64,000 nt of DNA. Origin: UBA2883 sp964017965 (GTDB lineage: Bacteria; Cyanobacteriota; Vampirovibrionia; Gastranaerophilales; Gastranaerophilaceae). The notes beneath the pieces are model-generated. The model saw only the letters and a list, made by a program, of their open reading frames with translations, did not search any database and was not told the origin of the DNA. Location: positions 601,660 to 665,659 of the forward strand of contig CAXHNV010000001.1 in assembly GCA_964017965.1 (NCBI GenBank), written 5' to 3'. Positions within the stretch are counted from its first letter, which is position 1. Each line of letters begins with the position of its first letter. The position numbers and the translations under genes were made by a program. Below are positions 15,564-24,197 of the stretch, piece after piece.

Positions 15564-16748
15564 TTAGTGACAAAGTGATAAAAGAACGCCCGCTGCAACG
15601 GCAGAACCGATTACACCTGCAACGTTTGGACCCATAGCGTGCATTAACAAGAAGTTTTGAGGGTTAGCCTCTAAGCCTACTTTGTTAGAAACACGTGCTG
15701 CCATAGGTACAGCTGATACACCCGCAGAACCAATCAACGGGTTAATCTTAGTCTTACTAAACAAGTTCATAATGTGAGCCATAATTACACCTGCTGCTGT
15801 TGCTAGTGAGAATGCAATTATACCTAATAACAAGATGAACAATGTTTGTACTGTCAAGAACTGGTCTGCAGATAGTTTTGAACCTACTGACAAACCTAAG
15901 AATATTGTTACAATATTGATTAAGGCGTTTTGCATAGTGTCAGAAAGTCTGTCTACAACACCGCATTCTTTACATAAGTTACCGAAACATAATGCACCCA
16001 ATAGAGGACATGCGCTTGGTAACAAGATTACACATAATAGAAGAATCACCAATGGGAATACAATCTTTTCTCTTTTTGAAACTTCTCTCAACTGTGTCAT
16101 CTGGATTTTTCTTTGAGCTTCTGTAGTTAACAACTTCATAATAGGTGGTTGAATAACCGGAACCAATGCCATATAAGAGTAAGCTGCAACAGCAATAGGT
16201 CCTAAAAGGTTTTCAGCCAACTTAGTTGTAACATAGATAGAAGTAGGGCCGTCAGCACCACCGATAATACCGATAGATGCTGCTTCAGGCATTGAGAACC
16301 CGAATAAACAGTATGCCATAAGCAATGCACCAAAGATACCGAACTGTGCTGCACCGCCTAAAAGTGCTGTTTTAGGGTTAGCAATCAATGGACCGAAGTC
16401 AGTCATAGCACCTACACCCATAAAGATAATCAATGGGAATAATCCCTTGTGGATACCTGCTTCAAAGATAATGCCTAAGAAACCTGTAGGGCCTGCGATA
16501 GCTTCTCCCGGTGGCATAGGGATGTTTGATAATAATCCGCCGAATGCGATAGGAACCAATAATAGTGGTTCAAACTGTTTTTTGATACCTAACCATAGTA
16601 GGAATAAACAGATTAAAATCATTATCCAGCTGCCGTGCATGTGTAAGATTTGTTCAAATCCACTCAAAGAAGGGTCAGCAGGTTGAACAAAGTTCATAAT
16701 ACCTGTTGAGTTCCATAGGGATGTTAAACCGTCTTGAATATTCATCAT
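15564..16748 (-). CDS. oadB: Sodium-translocating decarboxylase, beta subunit
   Basis: The membrane subunit that decarboxylates carboxybiotin and exports sodium. 394 residues, mostly hydrophobic, with about ten predicted spans. Family motifs include GGLLSNIPMPPG, GVGAMTDFGPLIANP, GIIGGADGPTSIY (the conserved DGPT sodium/carboxyl site) and SAVPMAARVS. Last gene of the birA-oadG-oadA-oadB operon. The beta subunit is shared among oxaloacetate, methylmalonyl-CoA and glutaconyl-CoA decarboxylases; the OadA neighbour fixes the substrate as oxaloacetate or pyruvate-type. Confidence 0.95.
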   Translation of the reverse strand: MMNIQDGLTSLWNSTGIMNFVQPADPSLSGFEQILHMHGSWIMILICLFLLWLGIKKQFEPLLLVPIAFGGLLSNIPMPPGEAIAGPTGFLGIIFEAGIHKGLFPLIIFMGVGAMTDFGPLIANPKTALLGGAAQFGIFGALLMAYCLFGFSMPEAASIGIIGGADGPTSIYVTTKLAENLLGPIAVAAYSYMALVPVIQPPIMKLLTTEAQRKIQMTQLREVSKREKIVFPLVILLLCVILLPSACPLLGALCFGNLCKECGVVDRLSDTMQNALINIVTIFLGLSVGSKLSADQFLTVQTLFILLLGIIAFSLATAAGVIMAHIMNLFSKTKINPLIGSAGVSAVPMAARVSNKVGLEANPQNFLLMHAMGPNVAGVIGSAVAAGVLLSLCH

Positions 16749-16766
16749 AATTTAAGTCCCCCTATA

Positions 16767-18572
16767 CTAACCGATAACTACCAATGCTTGACCGGTTACA
16801 ATTTTATCACCTTGAGAAACTTCAACAGATTGAACAACACCTGCTTTAGGTGATTTAACTTCTGTTTCCATTTTCATAGCTTCAACAACTAAAAGTACAT
16901 CACCTTCAGCAACTTCGTCACCTTCAGCAACTTCTACTCTTAAAACGTTACCAGGTAATGCTGCGTTTACAGCTTCGCCGTCGCCTGAGCCTGTTGAAGC
17001 TTTAGCTTCGATACCTGCTTTAACAGCGATATCAAATTCTTTACCGTTAACAACAGCTTTTTTATCACCGTCAAGTTTAACAGCGTAGTTTTTACCGTTA
17101 ACTTTAACTGTGTATTCGCCTGTTGCAGATGCTTGAGCTGCAGGAGCTTGACCTGCTGTTTTATTTACAGAAACTTGACCTTTACCTAACAAGAATTCGA
17201 TACCTTTATCTACGTTGCCGTCTTTACAAGCAGCTGAGATGAAGATGTTTTCATCAGTTGTAGGAAGTCCTGCTTCTTCAAGTCTTTTCTTAGCAGCTTC
17301 AATACCTTTGTCAGCATCTTTTTCATTGATATCAACAACTTTTTCAGTTGTAGGAGCCATTTGCATTTTTTCTTCAGCCCATTTTACCAATTCAGGATCC
17401 GGTTCACAAGGTGTTTTACCGAAGTAACCAAGTAACATTTTTGCATAACCAGGGTTAGCTTGTTGCCATGGTTCTTCTGTGATTGCGTTCAAGAAAGATT
17501 GTTGAGCGTAGAACTGAGAAACAGGTGTTACAGATGTAGCAAAACCGCCTCTTTCAACAACTTCTTTCATATTAGCGATAAGTTTAGGGAACTTATCAAG
17601 CATACCCATATCTTTCAACTGGTTAACAGTTGTAGCTGTAGCGCCGCCAGGAAGCGGAGCTTGAATAAGAATAGGGTTAACTGCTAATGAGATTGGAGAC
17701 ATGTAGTAATCTTTCATACATTCTTTGAAGATTTCTTCTGTTTCCATAATTTTCTTGATATCTAAGCCTAGGTCATATTCAGTACCTTTAAGTGCGTGCC
17801 ACATAGAAATGATATCAGGTTGACCTGTACCGCCAGAAACAGGTTTCATAGCTAAGTCGATACCGTCAGCACCACCGTCAAGCGCAGCTAAGTAAGCAGC
17901 TAAGCCTGTACCTGCTGTTTCGTGAGAGTGAAATCTGATGTGAGCATCTGAACCAAGGATTTCACGAGCCATTTTAACTGTTTCGTATACTTTTCTAGGG
18001 TTAGAAGTACCAGAAGCATCTTTGAATGCAAGGCTATCGAACGGAAGACCTGAGTCTAAGATGTTTCTAAGCACTTTTTCGTAGAAAGCAACATCGTGTG
18101 CGCCTTCACAACCGTAAGGAAGTTCCATCATTGTGATAGTAACTTCGTGGTTCATACCGTATTTTTTGATACTGTTTGCAGAATCAACAAGGTTGTTAAC
18201 ATCGTTAAGAGCGTCGAAGTTTCTAACAACGTTTACGCCGTGTTTAGCAAACATTTTAGCGTGTAAGTCGATGATGTCACGAGGTTGAGAGTTAAGACCA
18301 ACAACGTTAACACCACGTGCTAATGATTGTAATTTTACGTCAGGACCAACAGTTTCTCTGATTTTGTCCATAGTATCGAAAGCGTTTTCGTTACAGAAGA
18401 AGATAGGTGCTTGAAATCTTGCACCACCTGCTGTTTCAAAGTGGTTAAGACCTGCGTCTACTGCTGATTTTAAAGCAGGTAAGAAGTCTTCTACTAAAAC
18501 TTTCGCCCCGTAGATTGATTGGAACCCGTCTCTGAAAGACGTATCCATAACTTTAATAAGTTTTTTAGTCAT
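16767..18572 (-). CDS. oadA: Oxaloacetate decarboxylase alpha subunit (biotin carrier)
   Basis: Transfers the carboxyl group of oxaloacetate to biotin, releasing pyruvate. 601 residues. Residues 1-270 form the HMGL-like carboxyltransferase barrel (DTSFRDGFQS, ARGVNVVG, LAFKDASG, RFHSHETAGTG). The PYC/OADA conserved domain follows (TVNQLKDMGMLDKFP). An Ala-rich linker leads to the biotinyl domain with the biotinylation site VEAMKMETE. It lies in one operon with its biotin ligase and gamma subunit. With pckA it could drive PEP to oxaloacetate to pyruvate with sodium export. Confidence 0.95.
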   Translation of the reverse strand: MTKKLIKVMDTSFRDGFQSIYGAKVLVEDFLPALKSAVDAGLNHFETAGGARFQAPIFFCNENAFDTMDKIRETVGPDVKLQSLARGVNVVGLNSQPRDIIDLHAKMFAKHGVNVVRNFDALNDVNNLVDSANSIKKYGMNHEVTITMMELPYGCEGAHDVAFYEKVLRNILDSGLPFDSLAFKDASGTSNPRKVYETVKMAREILGSDAHIRFHSHETAGTGLAAYLAALDGGADGIDLAMKPVSGGTGQPDIISMWHALKGTEYDLGLDIKKIMETEEIFKECMKDYYMSPISLAVNPILIQAPLPGGATATTVNQLKDMGMLDKFPKLIANMKEVVERGGFATSVTPVSQFYAQQSFLNAITEEPWQQANPGYAKMLLGYFGKTPCEPDPELVKWAEEKMQMAPTTEKVVDINEKDADKGIEAAKKRLEEAGLPTTDENIFISAACKDGNVDKGIEFLLGKGQVSVNKTAGQAPAAQASATGEYTVKVNGKNYAVKLDGDKKAVVNGKEFDIAVKAGIEAKASTGSGDGEAVNAALPGNVLRVEVAEGDEVAEGDVLLVVEAMKMETEVKSPKAGVVQSVEVSQGDKIVTGQALVVIG

Positions 18573-18594
18573 TTTATTTCCCCTTTATGTATTG

Positions 18595-18828
18595 TTATTT
18601 TCTAAATAGTGCTGCAACTATTGCTGCTGCGATTTCTTCATCGTTAGATGAAGCTTTTTTTACTTTCGCTCCTGCAGTTTCTACAACCGCTTCAGGAAAG
18701 ATTTTGTTAAGGTAACCTACAACGGTTGACATAACTACCATTGATAAAATAGTTAAGCATAAGAATGTCAAAACAGTTCCCATACCCATTGCCATAACCA
18801 TTGCGCCTTCAATCAATGTTGAATTCAT
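18595..18828 (-). CDS. oadG: Oxaloacetate decarboxylase gamma subunit-like protein
   Basis: 77 residues with one N-terminal membrane span (VMAMGMGTVLTFLCLTILSM) and a short cytosolic tail ending DEEIAAAIVAALFRK, the usual OadG layout. It anchors the alpha subunit to the beta subunit and binds zinc in known systems. The ATG overlaps the birA stop by 4 bp (ATGA), so translation is coupled. Confidence 0.85.
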   Translation of the reverse strand: MNSTLIEGAMVMAMGMGTVLTFLCLTILSMVVMSTVVGYLNKIFPEAVVETAGAKVKKASSNDEEIAAAIVAALFRK

Positions 18829-19544
18829 AATATATCTCCTATTAAATACATATTTTTTTTGTTATTCTCGTTTAGGATTAAAGATCCGTCATCCGTAATA
18901 CTTTCAGCCAGTCCTGTATGTATTGCCCCCAGTACGTTTATGGTAATAACTTTGTTAAGAAAAAAAGCTCTTTGAACGTACATTTCTTTTACGGATAAAA
19001 ACCCGTCTTTAATGAAATTATCATACAACAAACAAAACCTGTTTAAAAGTTTTTTTATAAAGATTTCTTTGTCGATTTTTAGCCCTGTTTCAGCGTAGAT
19101 AGAAGTTGCCGGTTTATCAATGAGGGCGAGGGTTTGTGGGGTGGTATTGAGGTTAACCCCGAGCCCGAGAGCGAGACCTAAAAATTCTGTTCCTTTTGTA
19201 GTTCCTTCCGATAAAATTCCTGCTATTTTTTTACCGTTTATTAGTACATCGTTCGGCCATTTGATTTGGGCTTTTAGGTTATATTCTTCTTCTAAAACGA
19301 GGGAAAGCACTACTGACAGGTATTGCGTAAAATTGGGGTATATGGGGTGGAGGGTATTGAATGGTTTAAGAACAAGGGTAAGGAACAGGTTCTCATCACC
19401 TGTATCGACCCATTTGCGTCCGAGTCTTCCGTGTCCTGAGGTTTGCCTGTCTGTGTAGACAGCGGATAGGTGTTCAAGATTTTGGATGTTCTGTTTTACA
19501 TAATCATTTGTTGATGTTATTTCGTCTAAGTGGATAATATTCAT
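18825..19544 (-). CDS. birA: Biotin-protein ligase
   Basis: Attaches biotin to carrier lysines, here presumably OadA. 239 residues, catalytic domain only, with no N-terminal DNA-binding domain. Motifs: STNDYVKQN, TSGHGRLGRKWVD (biotinyl-AMP loop), KWPNDVLINGKKIAGIL and GLGVNLN. First gene of the decarboxylase operon, a telling pairing of enzyme and its modification enzyme. No ribosome site precedes the ATG; a TGA-TACAAT box ends seven bases upstream, so a leaderless mRNA is likely. Confidence 0.93.
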   Translation of the reverse strand: MNIIHLDEITSTNDYVKQNIQNLEHLSAVYTDRQTSGHGRLGRKWVDTGDENLFLTLVLKPFNTLHPIYPNFTQYLSVVLSLVLEEEYNLKAQIKWPNDVLINGKKIAGILSEGTTKGTEFLGLALGLGVNLNTTPQTLALIDKPATSIYAETGLKIDKEIFIKKLLNRFCLLYDNFIKDGFLSVKEMYVQRAFFLNKVITINVLGAIHTGLAESITDDGSLILNENNKKNMYLIGDIL

Positions 19545-19551
19545 TAACGCT

Positions 19552-19560
19552 ATTGTATCA
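19552..19560 (-). promoter_or_regulatory. Extended -10 promoter of birA operon, leaderless
   Basis: TGA before TACAAT, seven bases before the ATG. It overlaps the divergent promoter of the 19623 gene. Confidence 0.5.
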
Positions 19561-19568
19561 CGAAAATG

Positions 19569-19597
19569 TTCACATTTAATGAAAAATATGTTAGAAT
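19569..19597 (+). promoter_or_regulatory. sigma-70-type promoter for the 19623 gene
   Basis: TTCACA, 17-bp spacer, TAGAAT. It rules out the in-frame ATG at 19566, which would lie upstream of the promoter. Confidence 0.6.
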
Positions 19598-19622
19598 TAT
19601 CTCAGTTTTAGGAATTTATGTT

Positions 19623-21281
19623 ATGAAAGATTTTATGTTTAAACTTGATAGGTGTATTTGGTTAGCGCTTATTAATCAAGATAAAATATTTGAAGCTTAT
19701 GAAAGTTTTAATAACTATATGACGAATTTATATAAGCATAAGCGTAATAAAGAAGTCCAAAAAGAGATTGAATTTACACAAAAACTTTTTTATACAACAT
19801 TGTTTGAGAAAAACAAAATTTATCTTGAAAAAGAAGATTATAGTAATGCGCTTCTAACATCTAATATTATGTTTAATTTTGATAAATTTCATGTTGATGC
19901 AATTAAAAATTATGTTAAAGCATTGGCAAAAACTAATCAAAAAGATTTGTGTGTTGATATGTTGGAATATTTACATGAGATTACAAATAACGATAAATCT
20001 TTATACAAATATTATGCAGAAATGTTCAGCCTTATCAAAGATTATAAAAATGCTATTAAATACATGGAAGCTTATATTTATTCAAAACCTGAAAATGAAG
20101 TGTTGGCAAATGATTATAACTGGTTAGGAGTATACTATAGCATTTTATATCACAAAGATTACGATATGCGCTTTCTTGATGAATCTCTTAGATTTTTTCA
20201 CTATGCTTATGACAAAGATCCAAACAATAAGTTGTATATTATGAATATGGGTATTATGTATAAAGTAAAACGAGATTTGAAATCTGCACGAAAATATTGG
20301 AACGAAATTCTAAGTAAATTTTCGTTAACGAATAACGATGCTTGGGAATATATGACATTTTGTTTAGAGGAAGGTAATTTTGAAGAGTATTTTAAATATA
20401 TTGATTCAAGATTTTATAAATCTGAAAAAGTTTTCTTTCCAAAATTAAAAGGTCAAAAATGGGATGGTAAAAAAGATATATCAAACTCAACCTTGTTAAT
20501 ATATTGTATTCAAGGCTATGGAGATACATTATTATATTCAGGATATCTTGACAGGATAAAAAAATTAGCAAAAAAGATAATATTTGTTGTACAAAATTCT
20601 CTATATCCATTATTCATAAATAATAATTTTGGAATTAAAGTTTTGCCGATAGGTGATACTAATACTAACAGTTTAAATTTCGATTACTATATTCCGTCTA
20701 CTGATATATTAAAAATATTAGAGGTTAATAGAAATACATTATATGTAAATACAGATTTTATAAAGTTGAATCCGAAAAAGGTTGATAAATATAAACAGTT
20801 ATATTTTGATAATAATAAATTAAAAATTGGATTATCTTGTTTTGGTAGCAATGTTAATAGTAAAGAACGTAATCTACCTTTAGAAGAACTTAGGGCTTTT
20901 GACAATATCAATAATGCTGAGTTCTATATCTTAAATAAAGAGTTTGATAATAAATATTTACCACAAAATACAAAAAATAAATTTGTTAATTTAGGAAAAA
21001 TTTTTGATAATTTTGAAGATACGGCAATTGCAATTAAAAATTGTGATTTAATAATTTCAACTGATAATTGTATTCTTAACTTAGCAGGTGTTCTCGGAAA
21101 AAAAACGTATGGAATATTTAATTGGCGACCTGAGTTTCGCTGGTTTGATTTGACAGGGGAAGATGTTGTTTGGTATAAATCAGTTCAACCATTTGTTAAT
21201 GAGAAGATGAATGATTGGGAAAATACAATAGAAAAAATTGTTGATGTTATAAATAATGAAAAATTATACAAAAAGGAATAA
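19623..21281 (+). CDS. TPR protein with GT9-like glycosyltransferase domain, paralogue of 4663-6381
   Basis: 552 residues. Start at 19623 because AGGAA lies upstream and the promoter lies between this ATG and the earlier one at 19566. TPR-like helices occupy residues 20-260. The C-terminal domain carries YCIQGYGDTLLYSGY, LKIGLSCFGSNVNS and DLIISTDNCILNLAGVLG with WYKSVQPF, each aligning with the paralogue at 4663-6381. The gene is markedly more AT-rich than its neighbours, with many AAT, AAA and ATA codons, suggesting transfer or relaxed codon selection. A FkbM methyltransferase follows 2 bp later, so a surface-glycan role is likely. Confidence 0.7.
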   Translation: MKDFMFKLDRCIWLALINQDKIFEAYESFNNYMTNLYKHKRNKEVQKEIEFTQKLFYTTLFEKNKIYLEKEDYSNALLTSNIMFNFDKFHVDAIKNYVKALAKTNQKDLCVDMLEYLHEITNNDKSLYKYYAEMFSLIKDYKNAIKYMEAYIYSKPENEVLANDYNWLGVYYSILYHKDYDMRFLDESLRFFHYAYDKDPNNKLYIMNMGIMYKVKRDLKSARKYWNEILSKFSLTNNDAWEYMTFCLEEGNFEEYFKYIDSRFYKSEKVFFPKLKGQKWDGKKDISNSTLLIYCIQGYGDTLLYSGYLDRIKKLAKKIIFVVQNSLYPLFINNNFGIKVLPIGDTNTNSLNFDYYIPSTDILKILEVNRNTLYVNTDFIKLNPKKVDKYKQLYFDNNKLKIGLSCFGSNVNSKERNLPLEELRAFDNINNAEFYILNKEFDNKYLPQNTKNKFVNLGKIFDNFEDTAIAIKNCDLIISTDNCILNLAGVLGKKTYGIFNWRPEFRWFDLTGEDVVWYKSVQPFVNEKMNDWENTIEKIVDVINNEKLYKKE

Positions 21282-21283
21282 AT

Positions 21284-22081
21284 ATGCAAGAGATAAATGA
21301 AAAATATTATATGGAATTTCCATTAACTTATAAAGACTATCCTGAGGATAATTATATTCTGATAGATGGAATAAAGTTTGTTAAAACTCCTTGTCTATAT
21401 GGATTTATGGAGATTTTTTCTCGTTTTGATTATGATTTTGGAGGATTAAATGATTGTATATTTATTGATGTAGGTGCAAATACGTGTGATTCAGCATTGT
21501 ATGCTGCTGCGCAAAATAATATATTTCGTGTGTATGCATTTGAGCCATTTCCACAAACATATAACATTGCATGTATGAATCTAAACTTAAATCCACAACT
21601 TTCACATAAAATAAGTTTATATCCATATGCTTGGGGTGATAAAAATGAAATTATGGATATTCCTGCTGTTGATGATATGTATCATAGCGCTGTAAATTCA
21701 ATAGAGAATGAATTTCTTAAATCAACCATCAGAGATAGAAATAATTATGTAAAAATAACTGTTGTTCGTGCGAGAGAAATTCTAGAATCAATAATTAAAG
21801 AAAATAAACATTTGCCAATTGTATTAAAAATGGATATTGAAGGCAGTGAATATAACTGTATAAAAGATATTGATAGTCAAGGATTATTTAAGTATGTAGA
21901 TATTCTTATACTTGAGTGGCACTATAAAGGTCATGAATCGATTACTACCACACTTGAAAACAACGGATTTATTTGGTTTAATTCAAATCTTAGCAGTGAT
22001 ACCGGGTTAATAAAAGCATATAATACTAAGTGTAAAAAAATAAAAAATAAAAACATTATACAAAAATTATTAAAAATATAA
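21284..22081 (+). CDS. FkbM-family methyltransferase
   Basis: 265 residues. The SAM-binding motif is FIDVGANTCDSALYA, then FRVYAFEPFPQTYN, with the later KMDIEGSEYNCI motif typical of FkbM. Members O-methylate sugars or secondary metabolites. The gene starts 2 bp after the TPR-glycosyltransferase, behind AAAGGA, and shares its AT-rich codon use. The pair probably makes and caps a glycan; substrate unknown. The C-terminal tail is a Lys/Asn/Ile run. Confidence 0.85.
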   Translation: MQEINEKYYMEFPLTYKDYPEDNYILIDGIKFVKTPCLYGFMEIFSRFDYDFGGLNDCIFIDVGANTCDSALYAAAQNNIFRVYAFEPFPQTYNIACMNLNLNPQLSHKISLYPYAWGDKNEIMDIPAVDDMYHSAVNSIENEFLKSTIRDRNNYVKITVVRAREILESIIKENKHLPIVLKMDIEGSEYNCIKDIDSQGLFKYVDILILEWHYKGHESITTTLENNGFIWFNSNLSSDTGLIKAYNTKCKKIKNKNIIQKLLKI

Positions 22082-22130
22082 TATCTATAATGCAAAATGC
22101 CGAAACCCATGCTGTGACCATGTTTTGACA

Positions 22131-22193
22131 TGTTACAACATGTTACAAAAAACAAAATTAATGCAATTTTCTATAGAGTATATACTTTATATA
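22131..22193 (+). promoter_or_regulatory. Composite promoter, site 5, for the 22224 gene
   Basis: TGTTA-N7-TTACA at 22131-22147 (part of a direct repeat of ACATGTTACA), 16-bp gap, CAATT at 22164-22168, 16 bp, CTTTATATA at 22185-22193. The ATG lies 30 bases beyond the box, behind AAGGAG. Confidence 0.7.
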
Positions 22194-22223
22194 TATAAAA
22201 GATAGAAAATAAGGAGCAATACT

Positions 22224-23402
22224 ATGAGTTGGCCTAGCAGTAATTTTCATCATGATTCGTTTGAATATGTTCCACATCCAGGACCGGAATATAGACCGGT
22301 TAATATTCGAATTAATCATAATACTAATATTACTTTCAAAGGACCTTCAAATTCTGCTATAAAAACTCAAGGCTGGTTAAATTTGGCAGGCAATATTTTT
22401 GGTGGACTTGCAAATTTAGGTGCAGCTTGGATGTTGTCTAGGGGTAACAATGCAGGTGCTCAAGCTTTCACTGCCGGCGGTAGTATTTTTGGTAATGTTT
22501 TTGGTGGCGGTGGTAACACATGGACCCCTGGAAGCGGTGGATATCTAATCGACCCTCAATACACTTGGTATAATCCTATACAATTTACAGGTGCTGGTGG
22601 TGCTGGCGGTGCTGGCGGTGCTGGTTCAGGTTCAGGCGTAGGCTCAGGCTCTGGTGCCGGTTCAGGCTCAGGTGTAAGCTCAGGCTCTGGTGCTGGTTCA
22701 GGTTCAGGCGTAGGCTCAGGCTCTGGTGCCGGTTCAGGCTCAGGCGTAGGCTCAGGTTCTGGTGCCGGTTCAGGCTCAGGCGCAGGCTCAGGTTCCGGCG
22801 CAGGCTCTGCTACAGGAAATGTCTTGTTAAATGCTGTCAATGACTTTGTTTGGGTTGATACAAACGGTGATGGTATAATGCAGGATAATGAAAAACAACA
22901 CAAGTCCTTCATACTTGACGGTAAAAATTCTGCTGCTACTTATGATGTAAAATCTGCTCGTTCAGGAGATAACGCTGTAACTTTAGCAAATTCAGGTATA
23001 AACGAAGCTACCTATAACACTCGCGTGGGAAATGCGAATACTCAACAACGAGCAACATTAACAGCTGCAGGAATAAATTCTTATGCTGATCTTGGCGGTA
23101 CAGTTAAAAAAGACGGTATAGATTATCCAAAAGCTATTAGCTTTGTTGCGCCTACAGATGTAAAAGAAACTTCTACAAATGGTACAGAACGTGCACAAAG
23201 TGGCGGTACTTGGGTAATTGTTTATACAGGTAGATTTGATAGTCAAGGTAATCCAATATATAAATATTCTGCTGCATTATCTGATGCCGGCTCCAGAAGT
23301 AAAACAAATAATGAACCGGAATATTCTGTAACTGTTGATACAAGTACAGGTAAAATTAAGATAAATAGTGATGGTGCTCAAGGATATGCTATATCCGGCT
23401 AG
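22224..23402 (+). CDS. Gly-Ser repeat protein with EF-hand/SdrD-B-like motif, composite-promoter regulon
   Basis: 392 residues, no Sec signal. Residues 40-115 are Gly-rich and hydrophobic (NLAGNIFGGLANLGAAWMLS). Residues 123-196 are a Gly-Ala-Gly then Gly-Ser repeat with alternating GSGV and GSGA. At residue 212 begins DTNGDGIMQDNE, a canonical 12-residue calcium loop; with the preceding FVWV it resembles the start of SdrD B-type repeats of adhesins. The rest is a Thr/Ser-rich soluble domain. A flexible linker between a hydrophobic head and a calcium-binding tail fits a surface or secreted protein; the export route is not visible. Confidence 0.7.
   Translation: MSWPSSNFHHDSFEYVPHPGPEYRPVNIRINHNTNITFKGPSNSAIKTQGWLNLAGNIFGGLANLGAAWMLSRGNNAGAQAFTAGGSIFGNVFGGGGNTWTPGSGGYLIDPQYTWYNPIQFTGAGGAGGAGGAGSGSGVGSGSGAGSGSGVSSGSGAGSGSGVGSGSGAGSGSGVGSGSGAGSGSGAGSGSGAGSATGNVLLNAVNDFVWVDTNGDGIMQDNEKQHKSFILDGKNSAATYDVKSARSGDNAVTLANSGINEATYNTRVGNANTQQRATLTAAGINSYADLGGTVKKDGIDYPKAISFVAPTDVKETSTNGTERAQSGGTWVIVYTGRFDSQGNPIYKYSAALSDAGSRSKTNNEPEYSVTVDTSTGKIKINSDGAQGYAISG
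22590..22811 (+). repeat. In-frame minisatellite coding Gly-Ser
   Basis: Tandem units built on GGTTCAGGCTCAGG and GGCTCAGGCTCTGG, mostly 36 bp (12 codons) with 18-bp sub-units and silent variation. Length change in multiples of 3 keeps the frame. The opposite strand reads Pro-Glu repeats, which are an artefact. Confidence 0.9.
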
Positions 23403-23409
23403 GTACCAC

Positions 23410-24063
23410 TTACCTCAGGACAGATTTGACGACATTTATCGGGATAGCAAAGCCTATTCCGATATTTGACGTGTTGTTATCAGGGTTATAAATCGCCTGA
23501 TTTATCCCGATAACCTCGCCCGCCGTGTTCAACAAAGGTCCGCCCGATGAACCCGGGTTTATAGCAGCGTCCGTCTGTATCTTGTTGCGCTTATAATCTA
23601 TCCTCGAAACAATGCCCTGTGTCAACGTTCCGTTAAACCCAAATGGATTGCCAATAGCAAGCACCTTTTGTCCTACCTTAATATTCTTCGAATCTCCAAA
23701 TGTAATCGTCTTCAATGGTTTCGTTGTATCAATCTTGAGTAAAGATATGTCACTGCTGAGCTCAGGGCTCTTTATAACCTTTGCCCTATACTTCTCCCCG
23801 TTTGATATAGTTACAATTATCTCGTCACTGTTAGCTATAACGTGTGAACTCGTTATAATAGTACCGTTAGAATCAATAACACACCCCGTACCGCTTGAAG
23901 TACCCTTCGCTATCTTAGCATCAATTGATACTATGGCAGGGTTTATTTTCTCGTATACACTGATATTCGTCATCTCATCTCTGTCGTAAGCCAATACAGG
24001 CATGAACATCTGTAATATTATTATCGCCATCAATACTAGTTTTTTCATACCATGTACTATCAT
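23410..24063 (-). CDS. HtrA/DegP-like trypsin protease without PDZ domain
   Basis: 217 residues. An N-terminal signal or anchor (KKLVLMAIIILQMFMPVLA) is followed by a chymotrypsin-fold protease: His in TSSHVIA, Asp in SSDISLLKI, Ser in NPGSSGGPLL, with GNPFG typical of HtrA. Family members usually add one or two PDZ domains, and here the protein ends after the protease domain. It probably acts in the envelope on damaged or specific proteins. The start is uncertain between 24063 (AAGGG 11 bases upstream) and 24048. It converges with the Gly-Ser gene, 7 bp apart. Confidence 0.88.
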   Translation of the reverse strand: MIVHGMKKLVLMAIIILQMFMPVLAYDRDEMTNISVYEKINPAIVSIDAKIAKGTSSGTGCVIDSNGTIITSSHVIANSDEIIVTISNGEKYRAKVIKSPELSSDISLLKIDTTKPLKTITFGDSKNIKVGQKVLAIGNPFGFNGTLTQGIVSRIDYKRNKIQTDAAINPGSSGGPLLNTAGEVIGINQAIYNPDNNTSNIGIGFAIPINVVKSVLR

Positions 24064-24113
24064 CTATTCATTTGCCCTTTTCCATTGTTATAATGATTTT
24101 TTAACGGTTAGTA

Positions 24114-24142
24114 TTGTCAAGATTATAATTTTAATCTATAAT
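24114..24142 (+). promoter_or_regulatory. sigma-70-type promoter for the ycf23-like gene
   Basis: TTGTCA, 17-bp spacer, TATAAT, 55 bases before the ATG. Confidence 0.65.
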
Positions 24143-24197
24143 ACACAAGAGAGATTTAAGATTTATCTTATAAGTACAACTAAAAAAGGAGAATAAA

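Noticed and set aside
22556..22912. Minus-strand ORF of Pro-Glu repeats
   Set aside because: It is the antisense reading of the Gly-Ser minisatellite; no promoter or ribosome site.
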